A stretch of 64,000 bases of DNA from JAZTZP01 sp045637525. Its GTDB lineage: Bacteria; Bacillota; Clostridia; UBA1381. The notes under the pieces were generated by a model. That model saw only the letters and a list, made by a program, of their open reading frames with translations. It ran no database searches and was not told the DNA's origin. The stretch lies in the NCBI GenBank assembly GCA_045637525.1, contig JAZTZP010000159.1:62001-126000 (forward strand), given 5' to 3'. Position numbers and translations under genes: made by a program. The stretch's first letter is position 1. Every line of letters begins with the position of its first letter. Positions 9,460 through 16,637 of this stretch are shown here, in pieces.

Positions 9460-11229
9460 TTATTTAAAAAGCGGACCGTATGTCTGGCAAGCTCTGTAAT
9501 CAGCACTTTCCTTATCCATACCAAACGCATTCCATGCAGCCGGTCTGAAGATCTTTTCTTCAGGAACGTTATGCATGCATACAGGGATTCTGAGGATTGA
9601 GCAAAGAGTTATTAAATCTGCACCGATATGTCCGTAGCTGATAGCACCGTGATTAGCACCCCAGTTATTCATCACATCATAAGCTGTCTTAAACGCGCCC
9701 TCACCTGTGCATCTCGGAGCAAACCATGTACAAGGCCATGTATAGTCTGTACGAGCCCAGATCTTGTCAGAAACCTCATCCGGAAGGTCAATTGTCCAGC
9801 CTTCAGCAATCTGAAGAACAGGGCCTAATCCCTTAACAAGGTTAAGTCTTATCATTGTTGCAGGCATCTCAGCCTTTGTTAAAAATCTTGAAGAGAAACC
9901 GCCGCCTCTGAAATATCCGAGGTCTGCCATATTCCATGTTGTTGCCGCCATAACAGCATCCTGATCAGCTTGTGTCATTTCATACCATGGCTTCATAACA
10001 GCATTTCCGTTTTCATCTTTTACAACACCGCTTGCATCAAGACAGCAAGCACCTGAGTTAATAAGATGTATAAATCCGTCAGCTTCTTTTGCCTTACCTT
10101 CTATGTCATAGCCGGTAGCTTTCTTAACAGCATCGCCGCTCCAGTATGTTCTTACATCAGCAAACATCTGAGCTCTGTTTGTAAGAAGCTTACCGAAAAG
10201 CATACCAAAAGCATTTAAAACATCGTTTTCGGTAGCAAGTATGTATGGCTCTCTCGCACCGTTCCAGTCAAATGAAGTATTGAGCATAGCCTCAGGGAAA
10301 TCACAGTTCGGATAGAAGTCTGTCCACTGTCTCTGACCCTGGAAACCTGCAGCAATTGCATTGTGGCCAACTCTTTCTTCCTCGCAACCTTCCGGAAGGT
10401 TCTGGTTACCCTGCATGAGATCCTTTATGATACACATCATTTTTACAACAAACTCAAACTGCTCTTCCTTTTCCTTATCGGACTTCTGCATTTCAACAGG
10501 ATTCTTGTCAAATCCCATATTGCACTTTTCCTTAGCCCACTTAAGCGCCTTCTGATATTCAGCCTCGTCATAGATGCCTTCAGTCATTCGTCTGATAACT
10601 TCTACCTCGTCAACAGATTCAACTCTCATACCGAAATATTCCTCGATAAATGCAGTATCAATGATAGAGCCTGCTATACCCATACAAATTGAACCAATCT
10701 GGAGATATGACTTTCCTCTCATCGTTGCAGCGGCAACAGCAGCGCGACCGAATCTTAAAAGCTTTTCCTCAACGTCTGTCGGAATAGATGTATCAGTCAT
10801 ATCCTGAACATCATGACCGTAAATACCGAATGCAGGTAAGCCTTTTTGTGCATGAGACGCTAAAACAGCAGCAAGATAAACCGCACCCGGTCTTTCAGTA
10901 CCGTTAAAGCCCCATACAGCCTTTATTGTATTTCTCTCCATATCCATTGTTTCAGAGCCGTAGCACCAGCAAGGTGTAACAGTAAGCGTAATTTCAACGC
11001 CCTCTCTCTTAAACTTTTCAGCACAAGCCGCAGCCTCACCCACACGGCCTATTGTTGTATCTGCTATAACAACCTGCACCGGCTCACCATTTGAATATCT
11101 GAGGTTTTCTTCAAATAACTTCTTGGCAGCCTTTGCCATATTCATTGTCTGATCTTCAAGAGACTCTCTTACCTTAAGAGGACCTCTTCTTCCATCGATT
11201 GTTGGTCTTATACCTATTTTTGGATACAT
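9460..11229 (-). CDS. fucI: L-fucose isomerase
   Basis: This 589-residue protein converts L-fucose to L-fuculose in a Mn-dependent reaction in the cytoplasm. It opens with the family hallmark IGIRPTIDGRRGPLKVRESLE. It contains AVWGFNGTERPGAVYLAA and SYLQIGSICMGIAGS, and near the C-terminus the metal-site region NWGANHGAISYGHIGADL. Length and end points fit full-length FucI. It is the first gene of the operon, with AAGGAGG before the ATG and a consensus promoter about 40 bases upstream. The enzyme can also act on D-arabinose in other bacteria. Confidence 0.96.
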   Translation of the reverse strand: MYPKIGIRPTIDGRRGPLKVRESLEDQTMNMAKAAKKLFEENLRYSNGEPVQVVIADTTIGRVGEAAACAEKFKREGVEITLTVTPCWCYGSETMDMERNTIKAVWGFNGTERPGAVYLAAVLASHAQKGLPAFGIYGHDVQDMTDTSIPTDVEEKLLRFGRAAVAAATMRGKSYLQIGSICMGIAGSIIDTAFIEEYFGMRVESVDEVEVIRRMTEGIYDEAEYQKALKWAKEKCNMGFDKNPVEMQKSDKEKEEQFEFVVKMMCIIKDLMQGNQNLPEGCEEERVGHNAIAAGFQGQRQWTDFYPNCDFPEAMLNTSFDWNGAREPYILATENDVLNAFGMLFGKLLTNRAQMFADVRTYWSGDAVKKATGYDIEGKAKEADGFIHLINSGACCLDASGVVKDENGNAVMKPWYEMTQADQDAVMAATTWNMADLGYFRGGGFSSRFLTKAEMPATMIRLNLVKGLGPVLQIAEGWTIDLPDEVSDKIWARTDYTWPCTWFAPRCTGEGAFKTAYDVMNNWGANHGAISYGHIGADLITLCSILRIPVCMHNVPEEKIFRPAAWNAFGMDKESADYRACQTYGPLFK

Positions 11230-11265
11230 TATATATCTTCCTCCTTAATTAAATAAACTACATAT

Positions 11266-11294
11266 ATTATAAAACATTTTTCTTAATTAGTCAA
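11266..11294 (-). promoter_or_regulatory. Sigma-A-type promoter of the fuc operon
   Basis: On the minus strand TTGACT (11294-11289), a 17-base spacer and TATAAT (11271-11266) precede fucI. The divergent promoter at 11498-11526 serves the MATE gene. The ~200 AT-rich bases between the two promoters show no gene, and I could not identify an operator with confidence. Confidence 0.75.
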
Positions 11295-11497
11295 TATTAT
11301 TTTTGAAATTTTTAGCTAAAATTTTAAAATGTTTATAAACTTTTCATATTTACTTTGCCTTATCCTGTTTTTATACATTCAATCTATTAAAACCGCACAA
11401 AACTTTTAAATATTTTTGTTCATTTTACAATATTCATTTTTAGTCAACATAGTCATAATTACATTGAATATTTTTTAAAATTTGTGATGATTTAGTC

Positions 11498-11526
11498 TTG
11501 TTTTTACAAAAAAGCTCTGATATAAT
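11498..11526 (+). promoter_or_regulatory. Extended -10 sigma-A promoter of the MATE gene
   Basis: TTGTTT (11498-11503), a 17-base spacer and TATAAT (11521-11526) are present, with an upstream TGA that makes an extended -10 element. The start codon is at 11582, about 50 bases downstream. Confidence 0.72.
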
Positions 11527-11581
11527 AGTTAATTGTAAAGTTTTACAAAAAAATCAACACACCCTACGGAGGTCTAAGAAA

Positions 11582-12952
11582 ATGAAAAGCAGACATTCTA
11601 TTGATATGTGCAACGGACCTGTCACACGGAAAATTTTATTATTCTCTCTTCCGATAATGTTTTCGAGCATTCTTCAGTTGCTTTACAACGCCGCTGATAT
11701 TGCTGTAATCGGTCGTTTTTCCGGTAATGAATCACTGGCAGCAGTAGGTTCGACAGGTCCGCTTATAAACCTTTTTATCAACTTTTTCATGGGCATATCA
11801 ACCGGAGCTTGCATAACACTTGCCAATGCAATAGGAATGAATGATAAACAAAGAGCATCACGGATAGTACATACGTCAATCGCTATATCCGTCATATGCG
11901 GTATCATTGTCGGCATCGCCGGAATACTGACTTCGCCTGTTTTACTTCAAATTGTAAATTCGCCTCCGGATGTTATAGATAAATCCACATTATATATGAA
12001 AACTTATTTCATCGGTATGCCGGCGCTTATGATTTATAATTTCGGAAGCTCTCTGCTTCGTGCAGTAGGTGATACCAAAAGACCGATGTACATTTTAATC
12101 TTTTCAGGCCTCATAAACGTGATCTTCAACCTGATATTTGTAATATCGTTTCATCTTGATGTACTCGGCGTTGCTGTCGCAACAGTTATATCACAGGTTG
12201 TATCAGCGGTTATGGTAATCCTGTGCTTAATAAAAAATGATGATTTTTGTAAATATACATTCCCAAAAACAAAGGTTCATAAAAAGGAATTATTTCTCAT
12301 ACTCCGTGCAGGCATACCAGCCGGAATACAGGGATCTGTTTTCAGTATATCAAACATACAGATACAATCGGCTGTAAACGCATTCGGCTCTTCAGTGGTT
12401 GCCGCAAATTCAACAGCCGGCAGTATCGAAGGCTTTGTTTATGTAGCAATGAATGCTATATATCAGGCGGCACTCACATTCACTTCACAAAATTACGGAG
12501 CATATAAACCCGAAAGAATAAAAAAAGTACTTCTTTCCTGTTTTTGCATCGTTACAGCAATAGGACTTATACTCGGAATTACTTCTATAATATTTGCTCC
12601 TCAGCTTATAAGCATATATACTACCGACACTTCAATAATTCCGGAAGGTACGTTAAGACTTAAATACATCTGCGGCTTCTACTTCCTTTGCGGACTTATG
12701 GAAGTCCTGACCGGAACTCTCCGGGGAATGAATCATTCACTGATGCCTATGATTACCTCGATTATAGGAGTGTGTGGCATACGAATGTGCTGGATTGCAT
12801 TCGTATTTCCGTTATTCAACACAACTAAAATATTATATGTTTCATATCCAATCTCATGGACAATTACAGCCCTTGCACATCTGCTGTGTTTCCTGATAGT
12901 ATTTAAGAAAGTAGCATCACTGAAAACTCTCAGGCAGGGTGCTAACCAATAA
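11582..12952 (+). CDS. MATE-family multidrug/Na+ antiporter
   Basis: This 456-residue integral membrane protein has about twelve hydrophobic segments. The N-terminal signature is CNGPVTRKILLFSLPIMFSSILQLLYNAADIAVIGRFSG, seen here in two pieces, and it is typical of NorM/DinF-type exporters driven by Na+ or H+ gradients. The second-half repeat (about residues 240-290, FLILRAGIPAGIQGSVFSISN) mirrors the first. I start at 11582 because GGAGG lies 9 bases upstream; a frame extension back to 11498 overlaps the promoter. The last codons (Gly-Ala-Asn-Gln-stop) lie inside the hairpin that ends the intron-like relic at 12937-13151, so the C-terminal tip may have been altered by that insertion. The substrate is unknown. 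Confidence 0.92.
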   Translation: MKSRHSIDMCNGPVTRKILLFSLPIMFSSILQLLYNAADIAVIGRFSGNESLAAVGSTGPLINLFINFFMGISTGACITLANAIGMNDKQRASRIVHTSIAISVICGIIVGIAGILTSPVLLQIVNSPPDVIDKSTLYMKTYFIGMPALMIYNFGSSLLRAVGDTKRPMYILIFSGLINVIFNLIFVISFHLDVLGVAVATVISQVVSAVMVILCLIKNDDFCKYTFPKTKVHKKELFLILRAGIPAGIQGSVFSISNIQIQSAVNAFGSSVVAANSTAGSIEGFVYVAMNAIYQAALTFTSQNYGAYKPERIKKVLLSCFCIVTAIGLILGITSIIFAPQLISIYTTDTSIIPEGTLRLKYICGFYFLCGLMEVLTGTLRGMNHSLMPMITSIIGVCGIRMCWIAFVFPLFNTTKILYVSYPISWTITALAHLLCFLIVFKKVASLKTLRQGANQ

Positions 12953-13151
12953 TTGATTAGCCACCCTCTCACACCACCGTGCGTACCGTTCGATATACGC
13001 TGTTTAATCATATCAAGCACAAAGACTTGCATACCGCGGATACATCATAATATCCACTGCGTGCAAGTCTTTTATTTGTTATGGTATGAACTCTACACCT
13101 TTCCGTGTGAGATTTCCACCAACTAAACTATCCGCTCTTTTCCGGGCGCAC
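12937..13151 (-). mobile_element. Group II intron-like relic (5' end fused to domain V/VI-like 3' end)
   Basis: Read on the minus strand, the element begins GTGCGCCCGG directly after the TAA of the permease gene at 13152, matching the GUGYG 5' end of group II introns. An AGTTGGTGGAAATC segment like the start of domain I follows. Next is a strong hairpin (about 13024-13074, 11-bp outer arms) and a domain V-like stretch (about 12967-13005, containing AGC, CGAACGG and ACGGTGGTG). It ends in a domain VI-like hairpin (12937-12966). Only ~215 bases remain of an element normally 0.6-2.5 kb. There is no reverse transcriptase ORF, so it cannot move by itself. It fills the gap between two convergent genes and overlaps the MATE stop codon. 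Confidence 0.5.
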
Positions 13152-14066
13152 TTACCCTTTAACGCCGCCAAGATTCATACCGCCAATGATATATTTTTGG
13201 AATAATGAGAAAATTATAATCTGCGGAAGTACTGCAAATATAATACCCATCATCTTAATATCATCTGTAAGATTTGCAGTAACTGTATTCTGAATCTTAT
13301 AAACCTGAACACCGAGCGTATATTTTTCAGGATCTGTTATTACAAGATTGGGCCAGAAGAAATTACCGAATTGACCGTTAAATGTAAACAGCGACACTGT
13401 TATAATAACCGGAACACTTAGAGGAATCATTATCTTTAAAAATATAGTCATGTTTGAAGCCCCGTCAATTTTTGCCGCTTCTACCAAAGATGATGATACT
13501 CCGTCAAAGTTTGTCTTAAACAGGATAATATTAAACATACTTGCACCCGCCATAAGCCACATAGGCCAGTATGTATTAAGCATACTTACTCCGGGTATGA
13601 TACCGTTTTTAAAAGTTATATATAACGGTACAGTTGATCCTGTTGTCGGTAAAATCATAAGACAGAACACAAGTCCCAATATAAATTTATAACCCTTCGG
13701 TCGGAGTCTTGATAAAACATATCCTGCAAGACCCGATACTAAAAGGTCTGATATAACACAACCTATCGCGAGGAAAAATGTATTTACATAATACTTCTGA
13801 TAATGCAACGTATTCCATGCGTGTACAAGCTTTTTTAAATCAAACTCTTTCGGGAAAAATGTAGCATTCTGAGATGCATTAATTTCAGCAGCTGTTTTAA
13901 AACCTGAAACTGCCAGCCACAGACAAGGAAGAATTACTATTGTAAACCAAAAAAGCATAATAGCCCATAAAAACGCATAAAACAGTTTATATTTTACTTG
14001 CTTCATATCCGAATTACATAATGCACCCGAATCCATATTCTGAAATTTTCCTATTCTTTTCTTCAT
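13152..14066 (-). CDS. Carbohydrate ABC transporter permease (MalG/AraQ type)
   Basis: This 304-residue inner-membrane permease of the CUT1 family has about six transmembrane segments. The first is near residues 30-55 and the last near 275-292. The cytoplasmic EAA loop reads EAAKIDGASNMTIFLKIMIP and contacts the ATPase. GGGAGG lies 8 bases before the ATG. It is the last gene of the large leftward operon and works with the permease at 14084 and the lipoprotein at 15135. No MsmX/UgpC-type ATPase gene is nearby, which is common where one ATPase serves several importers. The stop codon is immediately followed by the intron-like relic. Confidence 0.93.
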   Translation of the reverse strand: MKKRIGKFQNMDSGALCNSDMKQVKYKLFYAFLWAIMLFWFTIVILPCLWLAVSGFKTAAEINASQNATFFPKEFDLKKLVHAWNTLHYQKYYVNTFFLAIGCVISDLLVSGLAGYVLSRLRPKGYKFILGLVFCLMILPTTGSTVPLYITFKNGIIPGVSMLNTYWPMWLMAGASMFNIILFKTNFDGVSSSLVEAAKIDGASNMTIFLKIMIPLSVPVIITVSLFTFNGQFGNFFWPNLVITDPEKYTLGVQVYKIQNTVTANLTDDIKMMGIIFAVLPQIIIFSLFQKYIIGGMNLGGVKG

Positions 14067-14083
14067 TTTTATATCCTCCCGTC

Positions 14084-15034
14084 TTACAGCTGATTTTCCT
14101 GTATCTTCTTATCAAGGAAGAAATACAATATGGCAAATACTGATAAAAATATAAACATCATTACACCAAGTGCCAAAGCATACTGAGCATTCTTTCCGCC
14201 ATTTTCAAAAGCATAACGGTAATTTAAAAGTCCGAGTGTAACAGATGCATTATTAGGACCGCCGCCTGTCATTTGAAGTACCTGCTCCATAACGTTAAAT
14301 ACGCCTATAATCTGTTTTACACCAAACAAAATAAGCATACCATACATATAAGGAAGTGTTACTATTTTTACTCTTCTCCAATATCCTGCACCGTCAATTA
14401 AAGCCGCTTCATAAAGCTCACGGTTTATTCCCTGCATCGCAGCAAAGTAATACAGCGCTGTACTTCCGCATCCGTTCCATGTCATGGAAACAATAATCCA
14501 AAGTATAGTAAATCTTGAATCCTGCAACCACTGATAAGGCTCAATTCCGATTTTTCCTAAAATCATATTCATAAGACCGCCCGCTGACGGATTGTATATA
14601 AACACCCATAAAAGCGATATTGCCATTGCAGGCATAATACTCGGAAAATATACCAATACACGTGTTAGTTTTCTAAAATGCACAAGCTCATTCATAACCA
14701 AAGCTAAAATAAACGGCAACGGGAAACCTATAAGCACAGAATATAAAACATATGTAAGAGTATTTTTAACCGTCTGCAAAAAGTCAGGACGTGACAATAC
14801 AGTTATGTAATTCTTAAATCCTACAAATTCCTGCGGCACATACATTACCATCTTATGAAATGACCAATAAACGCTCAAAATCTGAGGTCTTAATGTAAAA
14901 TAATAAACGCAGATAAGCATAGGAATAAGCAAAATCCATGCACTGAGGTCACGGCTTATAAATCTTGTAACAGCATTACCTTTTGCCTTTTTTTTGTTTA
15001 ATGCCTTATCTTGTATTATATCTTTTTTTAGCAT
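14084..15034 (-). CDS. Carbohydrate ABC transporter permease (UgpA/MalF type)
   Basis: This 316-residue CUT1 permease has an N-terminal Lys-rich cytoplasmic tail and about six transmembrane segments. The EAA loop is EAALIDGAGYWRRVKIVTLP. The TGGGPNNAS segment near residue 260 is typical of UgpA/MalF-type subunits. AAAGG sits too close to an ATG at 15043 and at proper distance from the ATG at 15034, so I chose the latter. It pairs with the permease at 13152 and lies about 100 bases after the binding-protein gene, separated from it by a stable hairpin (15089-15128). Confidence 0.92.
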   Translation of the reverse strand: MLKKDIIQDKALNKKKAKGNAVTRFISRDLSAWILLIPMLICVYYFTLRPQILSVYWSFHKMVMYVPQEFVGFKNYITVLSRPDFLQTVKNTLTYVLYSVLIGFPLPFILALVMNELVHFRKLTRVLVYFPSIMPAMAISLLWVFIYNPSAGGLMNMILGKIGIEPYQWLQDSRFTILWIIVSMTWNGCGSTALYYFAAMQGINRELYEAALIDGAGYWRRVKIVTLPYMYGMLILFGVKQIIGVFNVMEQVLQMTGGGPNNASVTLGLLNYRYAFENGGKNAQYALALGVMMFIFLSVFAILYFFLDKKIQENQL

Positions 15035-15088
15035 TTTTTTCATACCTTTCGTTGATTTTTCATAACAACCGAATAATATATTATATAG

Positions 15089-15128
15089 TTGTCACAAGAC
15101 TATGATTTTTTTCATAGCCTTGTGACAA
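15089..15128 (-). promoter_or_regulatory. Intercistronic hairpin between binding-protein and permease genes
   Basis: Two 17-base arms (15089-15105 and 15112-15128) flank a 6-base loop. In the leftward transcript all 17 pairs form, one of them a G-U pair. It starts 7 bases after the binding-protein stop codon. Such hairpins in malE-malF-type operons protect the upstream message and give more binding protein than permease. The loop is A-rich on the transcribed strand and no U-run follows the stem, so full termination is unlikely. Confidence 0.6.
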
Positions 15129-15134
15129 TTTACA

Positions 15135-16583
15135 TTAACCGTTATTTACATTGTCAAGTGTTGACTGGAAGTTTTGGCATGCTTCTTCAATAAGCTTAGC
15201 ACAATCTGCATTTTCATCTGTCAAAACAGCCTGAATTGCATTATCAAGAACTGCATAAAGTGCCTGTGCTTCTACAGGTTCTTCCTGCTGCCACTCAATA
15301 TTTGACTGATCATTGTAAAGCTTAACCTGATTTATGTTAACATTCCTGAAACCGCCCTCTTCAGGTAATTTTGTATTTAAAATAATTTCATAAGCACGCT
15401 TCGGATCATCATCTGTATATGGCGATGAATTCAGAACACCGATTTGTTCGCCCTTATCTACCTTTAACTGCATATCTTCAGCCATCTTTACCTTAACAGC
15501 GTCATCTATATTTCTGCCTGTTCCTACCCAGTCAAGATATCTGAATGCTGCCTCTACCTGTTCATCTGTTGCATTATTGTTAAATACATAGTATCCACCG
15601 CCAATCAAGGTGACATGACGTTCAGGACCTGCCGGCATCTGTATGAAACCAAGATTATCTTTTTGCATACCACCTGCTAAAAATGTTGCTGTTGATCCAC
15701 CTTCTGCAAATGTCATAGCTGCTTCTCCTGCGCCAAAAGAGTTTCTCTGCTTTGCATTATTTATAAGCACATTTTCAGGAATAGCATTATACTTCCACTT
15801 TAAGTCTTTAACCCATTGCAAAGCCTTTACACATTCAGGCGTGTTAAAAGTCGCCTTCCAGTTACCGTCTTTGTCTTGTTCCATAAAGGTAACTCCATAT
15901 GCCCACGCAACCGGAGTAAATCTCCAACCACCGGCATTATTTGTTGTAGGAAGGATAAATCCGGGTTTACCTGTTTTCTTTGTAATTTCCCCTGCCATTT
16001 CAGCGAGTTCTTCAAATGTTGCCGGTTGATGCGGTGTCCCGTCTTCTTCTACGTAACCTGCCTGACGCATTAAATCCATGTTTACTGCAAGACCAACAGA
16101 ATATACATTCTCCGGCAAAAGATAGGACTTTCCGTCTCTTACAATGTTCTTCTTTATCTTTTCATCCATGCCCTGCATGTATCCGTATTTTTCCATCCAC
16201 TTTGTAATATCCTTTGCATAACCTGCATCTATGATACCCTTTGCTTCTGTCAGCGGTACGGAATAGAATGTCGCAAGCTGATTGCCTGCTGCCATTGCTG
16301 CATAATCTTTCACATTAAAACCGTAGTAATGAGGCTCTACAGCTACGCCCGCTTCATCCGGATATTCTGTCTTATAGAATTCTTCAAATTCCGCAAATCT
16401 TTGGATTGACTTGTTATACTCCTCTTCATTAACATCCTTCTGAACCGTTTTTATCTTAAGTATGGTTCTTCCATCCTCTGTTTTTCCGGAGCTTTTGTTT
16501 GAAGTACTACATCCGGCAATTGCAGAAGCAACTGCTGCACCGCTCAATAAGCATGATACTAATTTTTTTAAATTCCTTTTCAT
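15135..16583 (-). CDS. ABC transporter sugar-binding lipoprotein
   Basis: This 482-residue lipoprotein has a Lys/Arg start, a hydrophobic stretch and the lipobox AIAGC (Cys about residue 25), followed by a Ser/Lys-rich linker. The rest resembles family 1 extracellular solute-binding proteins: WMEKYGYMQGMDEKIKKNI, a GKPGFILPTTNN region and an AMTFAEGGST hinge-proximal segment. It should capture oligosaccharides outside the membrane and deliver them to the two permeases downstream. AGGAGG precedes the ATG. The position in the operon suggests a pectin-derived, possibly rhamnogalacturonan, oligosaccharide as ligand; that is inference. Confidence 0.92.
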   Translation of the reverse strand: MKRNLKKLVSCLLSGAAVASAIAGCSTSNKSSGKTEDGRTILKIKTVQKDVNEEEYNKSIQRFAEFEEFYKTEYPDEAGVAVEPHYYGFNVKDYAAMAAGNQLATFYSVPLTEAKGIIDAGYAKDITKWMEKYGYMQGMDEKIKKNIVRDGKSYLLPENVYSVGLAVNMDLMRQAGYVEEDGTPHQPATFEELAEMAGEITKKTGKPGFILPTTNNAGGWRFTPVAWAYGVTFMEQDKDGNWKATFNTPECVKALQWVKDLKWKYNAIPENVLINNAKQRNSFGAGEAAMTFAEGGSTATFLAGGMQKDNLGFIQMPAGPERHVTLIGGGYYVFNNNATDEQVEAAFRYLDWVGTGRNIDDAVKVKMAEDMQLKVDKGEQIGVLNSSPYTDDDPKRAYEIILNTKLPEEGGFRNVNINQVKLYNDQSNIEWQQEEPVEAQALYAVLDNAIQAVLTDENADCAKLIEEACQNFQSTLDNVNNG

Positions 16584-16637
16584 TTTAATCTCCTCCTGAT
16601 TATAAATTTAAATCAAATGAATTTTAAGAGTAAAAAC

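Noticed and set aside
12733..13032. Minus-strand open frame of 99 codons over the MATE 3' end
   Set aside because: It runs antisense through the transporter and into the intron-like relic, with no start signal or recognisable domain.
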